From the NCBI GenBank assembly GCA_027031495.1, contig JALVQA010000001.1, positions 1 through 54,732 of the forward strand: a stretch of 54,732 bases of DNA. Reading direction: 5' to 3'. Positions within the stretch are counted from its first letter, which is position 1; each line of letters starts with the position of its first letter. This stretch comes from Candidatus Moraniibacteriota bacterium. GTDB taxonomy: Bacteria; Patescibacteriota; Minisyncoccia; Moranbacterales; GCA-2747515. Below, in pieces: positions 28,620 to 38,057 of this stretch. Position numbers and translations under genes: made by a program. The notes below the pieces were generated by a model that was not told where the DNA came from, did no database searches, and saw nothing but the letters and a program-made list of their open reading frames with translations.

Positions 28620-29258
28620 TTATGATGTACATACTGTCTTTTTTTGTAATGCTATCAATGCAGCTACCGGATCTGTAGCGCTACTGATCGCACTGCCAAC
28701 GCCGGCGGCATCGGCGCCGGCCTCACACACGCGCGCAATTGTCTGCGTGTTAACACCGCCGTCTACCGCCACCCACAACGATGGGAGATCACTTTTAAGA
28801 TCACTCACCTTCTCCAACATCTCCGGCATAAAACGTTGTCCCTGCTCACCGGGTTCAACCGTCATAACCTGCACAGCATCAAGTTCGTCAATATATGGCA
28901 AGATTTGCTCTATCGCTGTCTGTGGTGCAATGGAAAGCCCACGTGCAAAATCATATTCACTCATTACATCAAAAACATCCGTCACACTTTCTAACGGTTC
29001 CGGATGAATGTAAACGCGACGCGCACCAACCGCCGCACACGCCTGCAAATACTGCACGGGGTCATCAACCATAAGATGCACTTCTACGTCAAAATCATCA
29101 AGTTCACCGGCAAGTTCAAAAAGATCGAATGTCTCATCCGGTGTCATTGTGCCATCCATAACATCAATCTGCAACCACTGCGCCTTCCCTCTCAGTTGCT
29201 CAATTTCTGCAAGCGCGTCATCACTTGTTTCCGTAAGAATTGCTGGAATAACAATCAT
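28620..29258 (-). CDS. rpe: Ribulose-phosphate 3-epimerase
   Basis: WLQIDVMDGTMTPD, VEVHLMVDDP, VMTVEPGEQGQRF, VAVDGGVNTQTI. Confidence 0.93.
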   Translation of the reverse strand: MIVIPAILTETSDDALAEIEQLRGKAQWLQIDVMDGTMTPDETFDLFELAGELDDFDVEVHLMVDDPVQYLQACAAVGARRVYIHPEPLESVTDVFDVMSEYDFARGLSIAPQTAIEQILPYIDELDAVQVMTVEPGEQGQRFMPEMLEKVSDLKSDLPSLWVAVDGGVNTQTIARVCEAGADAAGVGSAISSATDPVAALIALQKKTVCTS

Positions 29259-29263
29259 ATTCT

Positions 29264-29719
29264 TTATGTTTTATGAGTTTTTGTAATCTTTTTCACACGA
29301 CGCACGTGACGTTCTTCTTGTGAATAGCATGTCTCCAAAAATGCACGAACACACGCATTTGCTTCATCGTCTGTCATATAGTCCGCACTGAGACATAACA
29401 TATTGAGATGGTCATGCTGTGTTGCGTCACGTACGTGCGCTGGTGACAATGCCAAACCGGCACGTATACCATCAATCTTATTTGCTGCAATGCAGACACC
29501 AACACCACTACCGCAAATTACAATGCCACGTGCATTAGTATCGATCGCAACACGTCGCGCGACTGCCTGCGCGTAGTCGGGATAGTCATCGTCTGCATCA
29601 TAAACCGATGCACCACAATCAACAACATGGTAGCCATTGCGCACGAGCCATGTTTTGATGTGCTCCTTACGCGCAAAACCACGATGTGCAGCGCCAATGT
29701 AAATCGTTATCTCCGCCAT
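29264..29719 (-). CDS. rpiB: Ribose-5-phosphate isomerase B
   Basis: YIGAAHRGFARKEHIKTWL, DDDYPDYAQAVARRV, GIVICGSGVGVCIAANKIDGIRAGL. Confidence 0.95.
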   Translation of the reverse strand: MAEITIYIGAAHRGFARKEHIKTWLVRNGYHVVDCGASVYDADDDYPDYAQAVARRVAIDTNARGIVICGSGVGVCIAANKIDGIRAGLALSPAHVRDATQHDHLNMLCLSADYMTDDEANACVRAFLETCYSQEERHVRRVKKITKTHKT

Positions 29720-29727
29720 AATGTACT

Positions 29728-30666
29728 CTACTGTGTACGCACCATATCATACGCTGCAAGCGTTGCTTTGATCGCATCACCCGCCGCAATATTGTTCTGG
29801 CGATAAATTTGCTGCGTCACGTCGCCTGCTGCAAAAATGCCTGGTACACTTGTTGCACCGTTCTTGTAATCTACAATGATATGTCCATAATCATCCGTTG
29901 CAACGAGATCTTTTACTATTTCCGTATTTGGCACAACACCGATCTCAACAAAGACACCTTGCGTTGCAAGCTCCTTCTCTTCACCGGTAACACTATCCTT
30001 GTACTTAAGTCCTGTCACCATCATGTCGCCAATGATCTCTGTTGTCAGTGCATTGTACAATACATCCACTTTCCCGGATGCCATAATACGCTCAAACGTT
30101 ACCGGATCACCTGTGATTTTATCATTGTTACTGATGAGCGTAATATGCTTTGCCCATGGCAAGAGATCTTCCACGGCCTCAAGACCAGAATTGCCAGCAC
30201 CCACAACAGCTGTATCTTTATCGCGAAACATTGGCGCATCACATGTTGAACAGTACACAACGCCACGCCCTTTAAATTTCTCCTCTCCCGGCACGTTGAG
30301 ATGACGATGACGTCCTCCCGTTACCACAAGTACTATTTTGGTTGTGTATACCGTACCATCATCTATCGTAACGGCAAATGTACCGTCATCGTTTGCTACA
30401 ACACCCTCTGCGCGATGCGGATGCATAATTTCTATATCACCTTCCTGCGCGCGAATATGCTTCTCAAGTTTCTCTGCGAGCTCAGTACCTTTTATGGAAA
30501 CTTCACCAATCCAATTTTCTATTGATGCACTCACCGTAGACTGTCCACCAAAGCGATCTGTGATAATCACCGCTTTCATCTGTTTGCGTGCTGCATAAAC
30601 ACCAGCTGCCACCCCACCGGGACCACCGCCAATAATAACGATATCGTACACACCTTGCGTTGTCAT
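29728..30666 (-). CDS. trxB: Thioredoxin reductase
   Basis: VIIGGGPGGVAAGVYAARKQM, GVVYCSTCDAPMFRDKDTAVVGAGNSGLEA, GIFAAGDVT. Confidence 0.95.
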   Translation of the reverse strand: MTTQGVYDIVIIGGGPGGVAAGVYAARKQMKAVIITDRFGGQSTVSASIENWIGEVSIKGTELAEKLEKHIRAQEGDIEIMHPHRAEGVVANDDGTFAVTIDDGTVYTTKIVLVVTGGRHRHLNVPGEEKFKGRGVVYCSTCDAPMFRDKDTAVVGAGNSGLEAVEDLLPWAKHITLISNNDKITGDPVTFERIMASGKVDVLYNALTTEIIGDMMVTGLKYKDSVTGEEKELATQGVFVEIGVVPNTEIVKDLVATDDYGHIIVDYKNGATSVPGIFAAGDVTQQIYRQNNIAAGDAIKATLAAYDMVRTQ

Positions 30667-30751
30667 AATATTTTTTTATTTACTTTTTAGTACCATACTG
30701 ATATAAAGACAGTGATCATACAAAACAGTACAATCACTGCTGTTTATATCA

Positions 30752-30994
30752 CTAGAGACCGAGAAGGCTCGTCAATTTTCCTTGATCGAAACCAACAATC
30801 ACTTCTTCGCTTCCATCTTTCTCAACAACGATTACCGGCACGCCCATTTGTCCGGACTTCTGCACCATCTCTTCAGCTTTTGCTTGATCTGTTGACACAT
30901 CATATGACGTATATGTCACATTATTGTCATCAAGAAATTTCTTTGCCATGTCGCAGTATGGACATGTTGGCGTAGAATATACTGTAACATTCAT
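30752..30994 (-). CDS. Glutaredoxin/NrdH-like protein
   Basis: VTVYSTPTCPYCDMAKKFLDDNNV...MGVPVIVV (CPYC, cis-Pro). Confidence 0.92.
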   Translation of the reverse strand: MNVTVYSTPTCPYCDMAKKFLDDNNVTYTSYDVSTDQAKAEEMVQKSGQMGVPVIVVEKDGSEEVIVGFDQGKLTSLLGL

Positions 30995-31287
30995 ACTTTT
31001 TTATATGAGAGAACGCATCATTTTTTGCAAATGCCACGCACGCTCATTAATAAAACATTTTACACATTGATTATCCTCCACTTTCGCGGAATTGTAAACA
31101 GTATGCACACAGCACACCACTTACTTACATTAGTATACCAAAAATGTGATTCCACGCACATATTCAGGTGATGTAATATAATTGCACTAATACTCTGAGC
31201 AATAAAGATGATGTAGAAAAATATGATACGTTAGATGCAAGGATGAAAACATGGTTTAAAAAACCTACATAACATTATGATAAAATA

Positions 31288-32082
31288 ATGAATGTATATA
31301 TTCACAATAATCACTATTTTATGGCATCACGCAAATATATCACCATCACACTCATTGCCGTCACCATACTAAACTGTGTGACCGTGTGGTTTTTGTGGCG
31401 CATGCCATGGCTCGTATTTGCACTTACATTTACGGGTGGTGCCATACTTCTTCGTCTGTTCCATGATTTTCGCATTATAGCGGTCTATCTCTTAACAGCT
31501 GTTGCAATGACGGCAACAGAAATACTTGCCGTCACCATCGGCATTTGGACTTATACAATGCCAACGTTTTATGGCGTCCCCGTTTTTCTTTTGAGCGTAT
31601 GGGGCAATATTGGCATCATCGCAACAAGTATGTATAAACTCGCGCGCAACATAACACACGAAAAAATGCCACGGGCACGTACACATAACGAACTATACGC
31701 TCAAGTTACATGGTTGTTAATCTTTGGTGGCATATCTCTCTCGGTGCTTGTGTTTGCGTGGCATGACATTGCCCTTGCAACAATACTGCTGATAGGCATC
31801 AAAATTGCACAAATTGTAAAGATGCATCACATGGAGCATAAAGCCGCCACCATACTCTTTCTTAGCACAATTCTCGGTGGCGCGATCGTTGGTGAAATAA
31901 CAAGTGTTGCGCTTGGTGTATGGCATTACAATACTGATACAATTTTTGGTCTACCGCTATTTATTTACTTTTCGTGGGGGAGCACGGGGCTTATTATTGC
32001 AGAGACATATACTATTCTTAGTTCACCTCTCGTAATGCGGTGGTGGCAACGCTCTGCAAAGCATTCATTAATACAGCATTAA
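31288..32082 (+). CDS. Membrane protein with internally duplicated CruF/lycopene-cyclase-like motif, copy A
   Basis: Two repeats: TEILAVTIGIWTYTMPTFYGVPVFLLSVWG and GEITSVALGVWHYNTDTIFGLPLFIYFSWG; polytopic. Start may be 31321. Confidence 0.7.
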   Translation: MNVYIHNNHYFMASRKYITITLIAVTILNCVTVWFLWRMPWLVFALTFTGGAILLRLFHDFRIIAVYLLTAVAMTATEILAVTIGIWTYTMPTFYGVPVFLLSVWGNIGIIATSMYKLARNITHEKMPRARTHNELYAQVTWLLIFGGISLSVLVFAWHDIALATILLIGIKIAQIVKMHHMEHKAATILFLSTILGGAIVGEITSVALGVWHYNTDTIFGLPLFIYFSWGSTGLIIAETYTILSSPLVMRWWQRSAKHSLIQH

Positions 32083-32085
32083 CCT

Positions 32086-33009
32086 ATGCGTCATCCATAT
32101 ACTCTCACACATATAAAAATAGTTGCTACAAGTGTCCGCATGCCGCAATTTTTCCTTTTTTCGATAGCTTTTACAATCGGTGTCGGCGTTGCGCTTTACG
32201 CTGTTCACAAAACAATCTATATCTACACCGATATCGCGACAATTGCGCCATTATCTTTAATTGGCATAAGCATCGCCTACTTTACATGGACAGCATCGTG
32301 TATAACAAACGATATTTATGACATTGCCATTGATAGTATTACAAACCCTCAACGACCACTCCCACGTCAGATTATTGATATAAAAACGTATCGCACTTTT
32401 GCATTAACTGCCAATTTGATAGCACTTATTCTCGCGTACACTCTTGGCACCACGCCATTTCTTTTGTGCTGTACTTTTATTGCCGTAAATCACATATACA
32501 ATGCACCACCGCTTCGCCTCAAGCGCATACCTTTTATTGCAACACTCCTTGGCGGTTTAAGCATACAAATTATGATATTTATGGGATTCTATGCAACAAT
32601 ACAGCGTTATAATTTTGCTATTACTTACCCCTATACGCTATGGCAAATTATCTTTGCGATTGTAATTTTTAGCTTTATTATTCCGCTCAAGGACATCAAA
32701 GACATTGATAGTGATCGTGCCAATAAAGTCTATACACTTCCAGTACTTTTTGGCACGCGTACGACAATATGGTTTGCAACGCTGGCCATCAGTGCCATTT
32801 TTTATATGCCACTATTCATTTCTCATACCTTTACCTTGCCGGCATTTATAAGTGTTACTATTGTCCTATGTCTTGCACTATACATTATATACAAACTCAC
32901 TACACACCATATTGATGAAAAATATTCTGTTTCGCCGTACAAAGTTCTTGCATGGCTTACCGTGCCGGCATTGCTTTACATCGGTATTCTTCTTGCACTT
33001 TTCCTCTAA
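32086..33009 (+). CDS. UbiA-family prenyltransferase
   Basis: NDIYDIAIDSITNPQRPLPR (NDxxDxxxD), YNAPPLRLKRIPFIATLLGG, KDIKDIDSDRANKVYTLPVLFG (DxxDxxxD). Confidence 0.93.
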   Translation: MRHPYTLTHIKIVATSVRMPQFFLFSIAFTIGVGVALYAVHKTIYIYTDIATIAPLSLIGISIAYFTWTASCITNDIYDIAIDSITNPQRPLPRQIIDIKTYRTFALTANLIALILAYTLGTTPFLLCCTFIAVNHIYNAPPLRLKRIPFIATLLGGLSIQIMIFMGFYATIQRYNFAITYPYTLWQIIFAIVIFSFIIPLKDIKDIDSDRANKVYTLPVLFGTRTTIWFATLAISAIFYMPLFISHTFTLPAFISVTIVLCLALYIIYKLTTHHIDEKYSVSPYKVLAWLTVPALLYIGILLALFL

Positions 33010-33015
33010 AAACAT

Positions 33016-33759
33016 ATGACTCCTTATTACAAAAACACTTCCAACACAACAGTTATTCTTGTCTCTTTTTTAATGCCGGTGATCGTGCACCTTGTCATAT
33101 GGAATCTGTGGGCGCATGATGCGCTTGCAACACTCATTATTGCCGGAGTAACACTCTGCTACATACTATATTTTCGCAGTGTTAAGATGTTTATTGTTGC
33201 TCTAAGCGTTGGCACACTCGGCACACTACAAGACTATTATTTTATAGCACATAATTTATGGCGTTATAGTAGCGTGCATGGCGCTATAATTCCACTTTAC
33301 GTTCCCGCGCTTTGGGCTGCCGTCGCATGTATGCTTATCAACCTCTTTAAGGCTATCAGCAACGCCACACGGACGCATCCACTCCTTTCTTATTACCGCC
33401 CACGACATGGTCTCGCGCAGTTGGCAGCAACAACACTCGCCCTTTGCAGTGCGTTATTGGCGCTGGCAACACTTTCCCATAATATCCCACTTCTTGCAGG
33501 GTCATTTTTTATCATTGATATTATTTACGTATGGTTTATGCGAAGTGTGCCGCTTGCACTTGTTGGTATCACCGCCTTTGTATTTGGCATGATTGGTGAA
33601 ATTACGGCCGTAAGTATGGGCGCATGGCACTACCCTCATGGCACTTTCATGGGTGTGCCTCCCTACATATTTTTCGGTTGGGATGTCATCGGGACGGTTA
33701 CTGTCGGCACTTATATGGCACTGGACACTATCTTTTCTCAAAACACGCATCACCGCTAG
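33016..33759 (+). CDS. Membrane protein with internally duplicated CruF/lycopene-cyclase-like motif, copy B
   Basis: GTLQDYYFIAHNLWRYSSVHGAIIPLYVPALWA and GEITAVSMGAWHYPHGTFMGVPPYIFFGWD, matching the motif in 31288..32082. Confidence 0.7.
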   Translation: MTPYYKNTSNTTVILVSFLMPVIVHLVIWNLWAHDALATLIIAGVTLCYILYFRSVKMFIVALSVGTLGTLQDYYFIAHNLWRYSSVHGAIIPLYVPALWAAVACMLINLFKAISNATRTHPLLSYYRPRHGLAQLAATTLALCSALLALATLSHNIPLLAGSFFIIDIIYVWFMRSVPLALVGITAFVFGMIGEITAVSMGAWHYPHGTFMGVPPYIFFGWDVIGTVTVGTYMALDTIFSQNTHHR

Positions 33760-33908
33760 CTATACCAATACGCGAATCAGATTGTTCGCCGCATCATAGG
33801 TTTATGAAATATGCATTCACATAGGACATCAAAAAACCATTCACGTACGAGCATTGACGAAATTTGTATTTTGCGCGACAATTGCAACAGTGAACACGTC
33901 ACGTAAAA

Positions 33909-33982
33909 GCACCTGTAGCTCAGTGGATTAGAGCATCTGGCTTCGGACCAGAGGGTCGGGGGTTCGAGTCCCTCCGGGTGCA
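33909..33982 (+). tRNA. tRNA-Arg (anticodon TCG), CCA not encoded
   Basis: Cloverleaf: GCACCTG/CGGGTGC acceptor, GCTC/GAGC D-stem, TCTGG-CTTCGGA-CCAGA anticodon arm, GGTTCGAGTCC T-arm. Confidence 0.96.
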
Positions 33983-34138
33983 CAAGACAGACATCCACCA
34001 TCGCGCATACTTCCAAGGTATGTGCGTTTTCATCAAGGGAATTCTCTTTTTGTTGACAAAAAGGTGTGCCGCCATTATACTTAGCATGCGCTATTTCTTC
34101 TAGCGCTTTGCACATTCACAACCGGCAGGAGAACCATC

Positions 34139-34657
34139 ATGTCTGATAAAACCTACATCCCGAACGTTTCACAGGACGAACTTCATAAATGGTATAAAAA
34201 GATCCTTATTGTTATGCATATGCGACCAATGCGGATTACAATAGTCGAAATTGACGAATACGGACGGGCAAAAGCTCTTGAAGAGCGCCAAAGTGATGCA
34301 AAAAAAATGCCAACACGCGATAATACTGGCACGCTCTGTTATATCAAAAAGACGGGACCGAAAAAAATATTTACTTTCATACCGGAGGCTGAGGGGGATG
34401 CTACAGGGCTTGTATGTTTTGAAGAAATCATAACATATCATGAACTTCCCCGTACACAACTTGGAACACTGCCACTATTTGCGCCGACTGCGGAAGAAGT
34501 ACTTGCTCAGATTCCTAACAAGTATATCGACCAGACAGTTGCTTTTGAGGTGCTCTGGCCAAAAGATGACCCGACAGAGATGTCGGATGAGGAGAGGACG
34601 GCATTACAGGACGGCTACCACCGCACGACGACGCGTCTCTACACGCGCGCAAATTAA
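34139..34657 (+). CDS. Hypothetical protein
   Basis: 172 aa; upstream CAGGAGA RBS; followed by a strong intrinsic terminator. Confidence 0.75.
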   Translation: MSDKTYIPNVSQDELHKWYKKILIVMHMRPMRITIVEIDEYGRAKALEERQSDAKKMPTRDNTGTLCYIKKTGPKKIFTFIPEAEGDATGLVCFEEIITYHELPRTQLGTLPLFAPTAEEVLAQIPNKYIDQTVAFEVLWPKDDPTEMSDEERTALQDGYHRTTTRLYTRAN

Positions 34658-34681
34658 TGTAACTCTCTCACTTTTTAACAT

Positions 34682-34713
34682 CCCAGGTAAAGGCTTTTAC
34701 CTGGGATTTTTTT
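34682..34713 (+). terminator. Intrinsic terminator
   Basis: CCCAGGTAAA-aggct-TTTACCTGGG followed by ATTTTTTT. Confidence 0.93.
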
Positions 34714-34744
34714 ATGATTTCGCACTACACAGAACACGAAATTT

Positions 34745-36082
34745 TTACAAACCATGTGATGCTTTGTATGCCGCCCACTGCTTCTTAGACCAGTCCTTTG
34801 GCTTTGTCGTGAGTTTTTGACGTGCCACATCACCGGGGTGTGGATAGTCACGTGGCGATTTATAATTGCTATAGAACACATCATCAATTATCACACTCCT
34901 ATCGGCAGCTATCACTTTCTGTGTAAGGTATGTCTTCATTGATCCATCCTGCTTCTTTTCCGTCACAAATGGACCTTTTACTTCTACACGACGTTCATCC
35001 TTTGTGCCGTAGATACGAAAAACAAGTTCTGTGCCATCAATAAAATTTTGCAACAAGATGTGATGTTTTGTATTGTTTTTGAAACGCAAATCCGGTCGTG
35101 GGATGTAGACCGTTGCGTCAAAACCGGTCGGCTGATAATATTTCACCGGATAGGAATGATTGTGACGTTCCGTTACTTCCAGCCCTGTCAAAACCGCCGC
35201 GCGAAAGAGTGTTGTAGACACCTGGCAGATGCCACCACCGTACTCCGGTTTGGTCTGATGGTCCCTTATGACAAGTTCTTTTGCATAGCCCGTCGTCCCA
35301 TCAACTGGCCCTAAAATTTTAACAAATGACAACTCTTCTCCCGGCGCAAGAATAACGCCATTAAAACGCGCTGCCGCCGTCTTAATGTTGTGAATCCGCG
35401 CCGCCGGTGAGCCGGCGAAATTTGAACGTCCTTCGCCAATAAGCTCGCGAATGCCTAAATCATTAACGTCTTCTATTGTAAATTTTGGTGCAACCGTACG
35501 TGATGGTAGCACGATTGTTTCCGGCGCAGTGCCCCCAAGAGCGCTCTGTGCGTAGTATGCGATGATTTCAACACTTTCATCAATAAGAACCTCTCTTCCA
35601 TTACGATGTGTACTAAACGCAACAACACGCCCGTTTTCCATCTGAAAACGTGCATCAGTTGGCGGCTGATAAAAATCTTGCGCAATACGCTTTACAAAAC
35701 GGCGAATATCATCCGTGCGCACAACAATACGTTCTTTTTTGCGCACATGATGCGCAAAACGCGAAGACTGCAAGAAACGACATCCAGGATGGTATGTGGG
35801 ACACGTATCAGCATAACGCATATTTTCCAATTCGCTACGATACGACGGATCCACTGTTAGTACTGTTTCTATAGTAAACCATTCATTAAAGTCTTTCCGA
35901 AGAAGTTTAATGCTCTCACTATCATTTATAACAAAATAGACATACTTCTCATGATCACGAATATGTTGCGGCACATCATCACTTTTTATTTCATCTGCCA
36001 CAGCTGTGTACGCAAACACAAATGCTCCACAAAGCGTTATATACACATATGCATATTTTATCCATCTTTTATACGCATTCAT
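34745..36082 (-). CDS. VanW family protein
   Basis: GRSNFAGSPAARIHNIKTAAARFNGVILAPGEELSFVKILGP...PEYGGGICQVSTTLFRAAVLTGLEVTERHNHSYPVKYY. Start moved to the Met before the TM segment; ORF track has 36130. Confidence 0.92.
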   Translation of the reverse strand: MNAYKRWIKYAYVYITLCGAFVFAYTAVADEIKSDDVPQHIRDHEKYVYFVINDSESIKLLRKDFNEWFTIETVLTVDPSYRSELENMRYADTCPTYHPGCRFLQSSRFAHHVRKKERIVVRTDDIRRFVKRIAQDFYQPPTDARFQMENGRVVAFSTHRNGREVLIDESVEIIAYYAQSALGGTAPETIVLPSRTVAPKFTIEDVNDLGIRELIGEGRSNFAGSPAARIHNIKTAAARFNGVILAPGEELSFVKILGPVDGTTGYAKELVIRDHQTKPEYGGGICQVSTTLFRAAVLTGLEVTERHNHSYPVKYYQPTGFDATVYIPRPDLRFKNNTKHHILLQNFIDGTELVFRIYGTKDERRVEVKGPFVTEKKQDGSMKTYLTQKVIAADRSVIIDDVFYSNYKSPRDYPHPGDVARQKLTTKPKDWSKKQWAAYKASHGL

Positions 36083-36111
36083 AAGTTTGTGCCCTATATT
36101 CACCAACATAC

Positions 36112-36137
36112 AAAGACCATGTTTGCACATGGTCTTT
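36112..36137 (-). terminator. Hairpin, possible hsp20 terminator
   Basis: AAAGACCATG-tttgca-CATGGTCTTT; weak T tract. Confidence 0.4.
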
Positions 36138-36160
36138 CAAAGTAAACAATACTACCACTG

Positions 36161-36682
36161 CTAAAAACCACGTACCTGTATCTTCTTTACTTTGTTCGTT
36201 TGTGCCTTCGGCAGACGTATCGTCAAAATACCATTTTTTAGGGATGCCTCCGCTTTCTCAACAACAACATCCACAGGCAAAACAACACTGCGTGAAAACG
36301 AGCCCCAATAACACTCTTGATAATAATAATTCTCATCTTCAACAACCTCTTCTTGACGGCGCTCTCCCTTAATTGTCACCATGTCGTTGTTAATTGCAAC
36401 GTCGAGATCCTCCGGCTTTACACCAGCGATTGTTGATTTTATCACGATATCGTTATCCGTTTGATACACATCAATCGTCAATTGTCCTTCCGCATCGTTT
36501 TGTGCAATTTCCGATGTTGACCAATCCTGTGGTGACTGTGCCTGCTGTGATTGTTGTTGCATCGGCATTGCAGTTTCCTCTTCCTCGGAATACACCGGCA
36601 TTGATGTCTGCGTATCAGTGTTATCAAGAGTGTGTGATGCACCCGTTAATTTCTCAAAAAATGATCTCTTTTCCTTTGTCAT
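36161..36682 (-). CDS. Hsp20/alpha-crystallin small heat shock protein
   Basis: DNDIVIKSTIAGVKPEDLDVAINNDMVTIKGERRQEE...GSFSRSVVLPVDVVVEKAEASLKNGILTIRLPK. Confidence 0.95.
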   Translation of the reverse strand: MTKEKRSFFEKLTGASHTLDNTDTQTSMPVYSEEEETAMPMQQQSQQAQSPQDWSTSEIAQNDAEGQLTIDVYQTDNDIVIKSTIAGVKPEDLDVAINNDMVTIKGERRQEEVVEDENYYYQECYWGSFSRSVVLPVDVVVEKAEASLKNGILTIRLPKAQTNKVKKIQVRGF

Positions 36683-36795
36683 ACTTTATGTAATGTTTTA
36701 TTTTTTTATATCCGCACGACGCGCAAAATGGATACCTTCATTATAAAAGACTCTTGCAAGAATTGCAATGTTTCTGTACATGTTTGCAATACCAA

Positions 36796-38028
36796 TTAAA
36801 ATGGATTACGTGCGCCACGTACTTCAAAATGCAGGTGCGGTCCTGTTGAGTGTCCAGTAGACCCAACTGCAGCAATACGCTGCCCACGTTTTACTTTTTG
36901 CCCCGTCTTAACATACAATTTGCTTGCGTGTGCGTATAGTGTCTTTGTCCCGTTTGGGTGCTGAATAACAACATAATTTCCATAACCACCATTCCATCCA
37001 TAACGCGCAATAATCACACGTCCTGACGCAGCCGCATAGATTGGCGTACCAACTGGCGCTGCCATATCAATAGCGTTGGTGCGATGTAACCCTTGTGTTC
37101 GCACGTAGCGACCTAATGGACGTGCGTAATATGATCGCGATACTGCCACCTGCTTCGCAACTTTAATGGATGTATACGTTCTTTTTTGTAACGTTGAAGA
37201 TGTACGTGGTTTTGGCTTTACCACCTCTTCCTTTACGCCATCAGGCACAATAATTTCCTCACCAATTTTTAATTCACCATTAGCAGGTAGGCCGTTGTAA
37301 CTTATGATTGCATCGGAACTTGCCTTATACTTCTTTGCAATAGATTCAACCGTATCCCCTTTAACAACTTTGTGACGCACACCATTTGTTGCGAGAATAA
37401 TAATTGTGTCGCCCGGTTTGATACGCGTAACATCATCAATTTCATTTGCCCACAACAATGTATCGACCGTTACACCATGATCACGCGCAATCTGCGCAAT
37501 CGTATCACCCTCTTTTACTGTATAGATCTTAATGCCACCATCATCAATTGCTTCAGCGCTCGTATCATTTGCGATACCGTACGCCATTGTCTCATCTTCC
37601 ACACCACTTGACAACGTGTTATCTTCTTGTTTTGTACCATGTGCCGGCGCAACAGGTACGGGCGCAAAAGCAAGATTACGTGATGTTTTTGGCACATGTA
37701 CATTACGCACATATCGCGATTCACCACCGCCAAAAAGTCGCGCAATAAAACTATCATCTGTTGCATAAATGCGCAGATTAAGTAGAGAAACCAAAATCGC
37801 ACTCACAATAACGATAGAAAGTGCTGTATAGTCACGAACGAATATGCGCGCAAGATGCCATAAGCGTGATGATTCACGCCATGCGCCAACTGCAACAACT
37901 TGTGCTGTATGTGACGTTCTTCTTATTGTATTATGAGTAATACGTCGCATGCGCATTCCTCGTTGCTTTGATTGCATATCCTTTATAATTGGCAACTTGC
38001 AGTATATCACATAAATACTCCCTCTCAT
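36796..38028 (-). CDS. LysM-repeat M23 family metallopeptidase
   Basis: Two LysM units (YTVKEGDTIAQIARDHGVTVDTLLWAN; HKVVKGDTVESIAKKYK) and an M23 domain ending HSTGPHLHFEVRGARNPF. Confidence 0.94.
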   Translation of the reverse strand: MRGSIYVIYCKLPIIKDMQSKQRGMRMRRITHNTIRRTSHTAQVVAVGAWRESSRLWHLARIFVRDYTALSIVIVSAILVSLLNLRIYATDDSFIARLFGGGESRYVRNVHVPKTSRNLAFAPVPVAPAHGTKQEDNTLSSGVEDETMAYGIANDTSAEAIDDGGIKIYTVKEGDTIAQIARDHGVTVDTLLWANEIDDVTRIKPGDTIIILATNGVRHKVVKGDTVESIAKKYKASSDAIISYNGLPANGELKIGEEIIVPDGVKEEVVKPKPRTSSTLQKRTYTSIKVAKQVAVSRSYYARPLGRYVRTQGLHRTNAIDMAAPVGTPIYAAASGRVIIARYGWNGGYGNYVVIQHPNGTKTLYAHASKLYVKTGQKVKRGQRIAAVGSTGHSTGPHLHFEVRGARNPF

Positions 38029-38057
38029 CCTACTTCAGCAGTGTGTTTTGTCAATTT

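Noticed and set aside
31020-31287. Possible structured leader upstream of the UbiA trio
   Set aside because: AT-rich with only a weak AGGTTTTTTAAACC palindrome; no recognisable riboswitch motif.
33777-34115. 112 aa ORF with PEGLEPPTLWSEARCSNPLSY on the minus strand
   Set aside because: It is antisense to the tRNA-Arg; this peptide string is a well-known spurious translation across tRNA genes.
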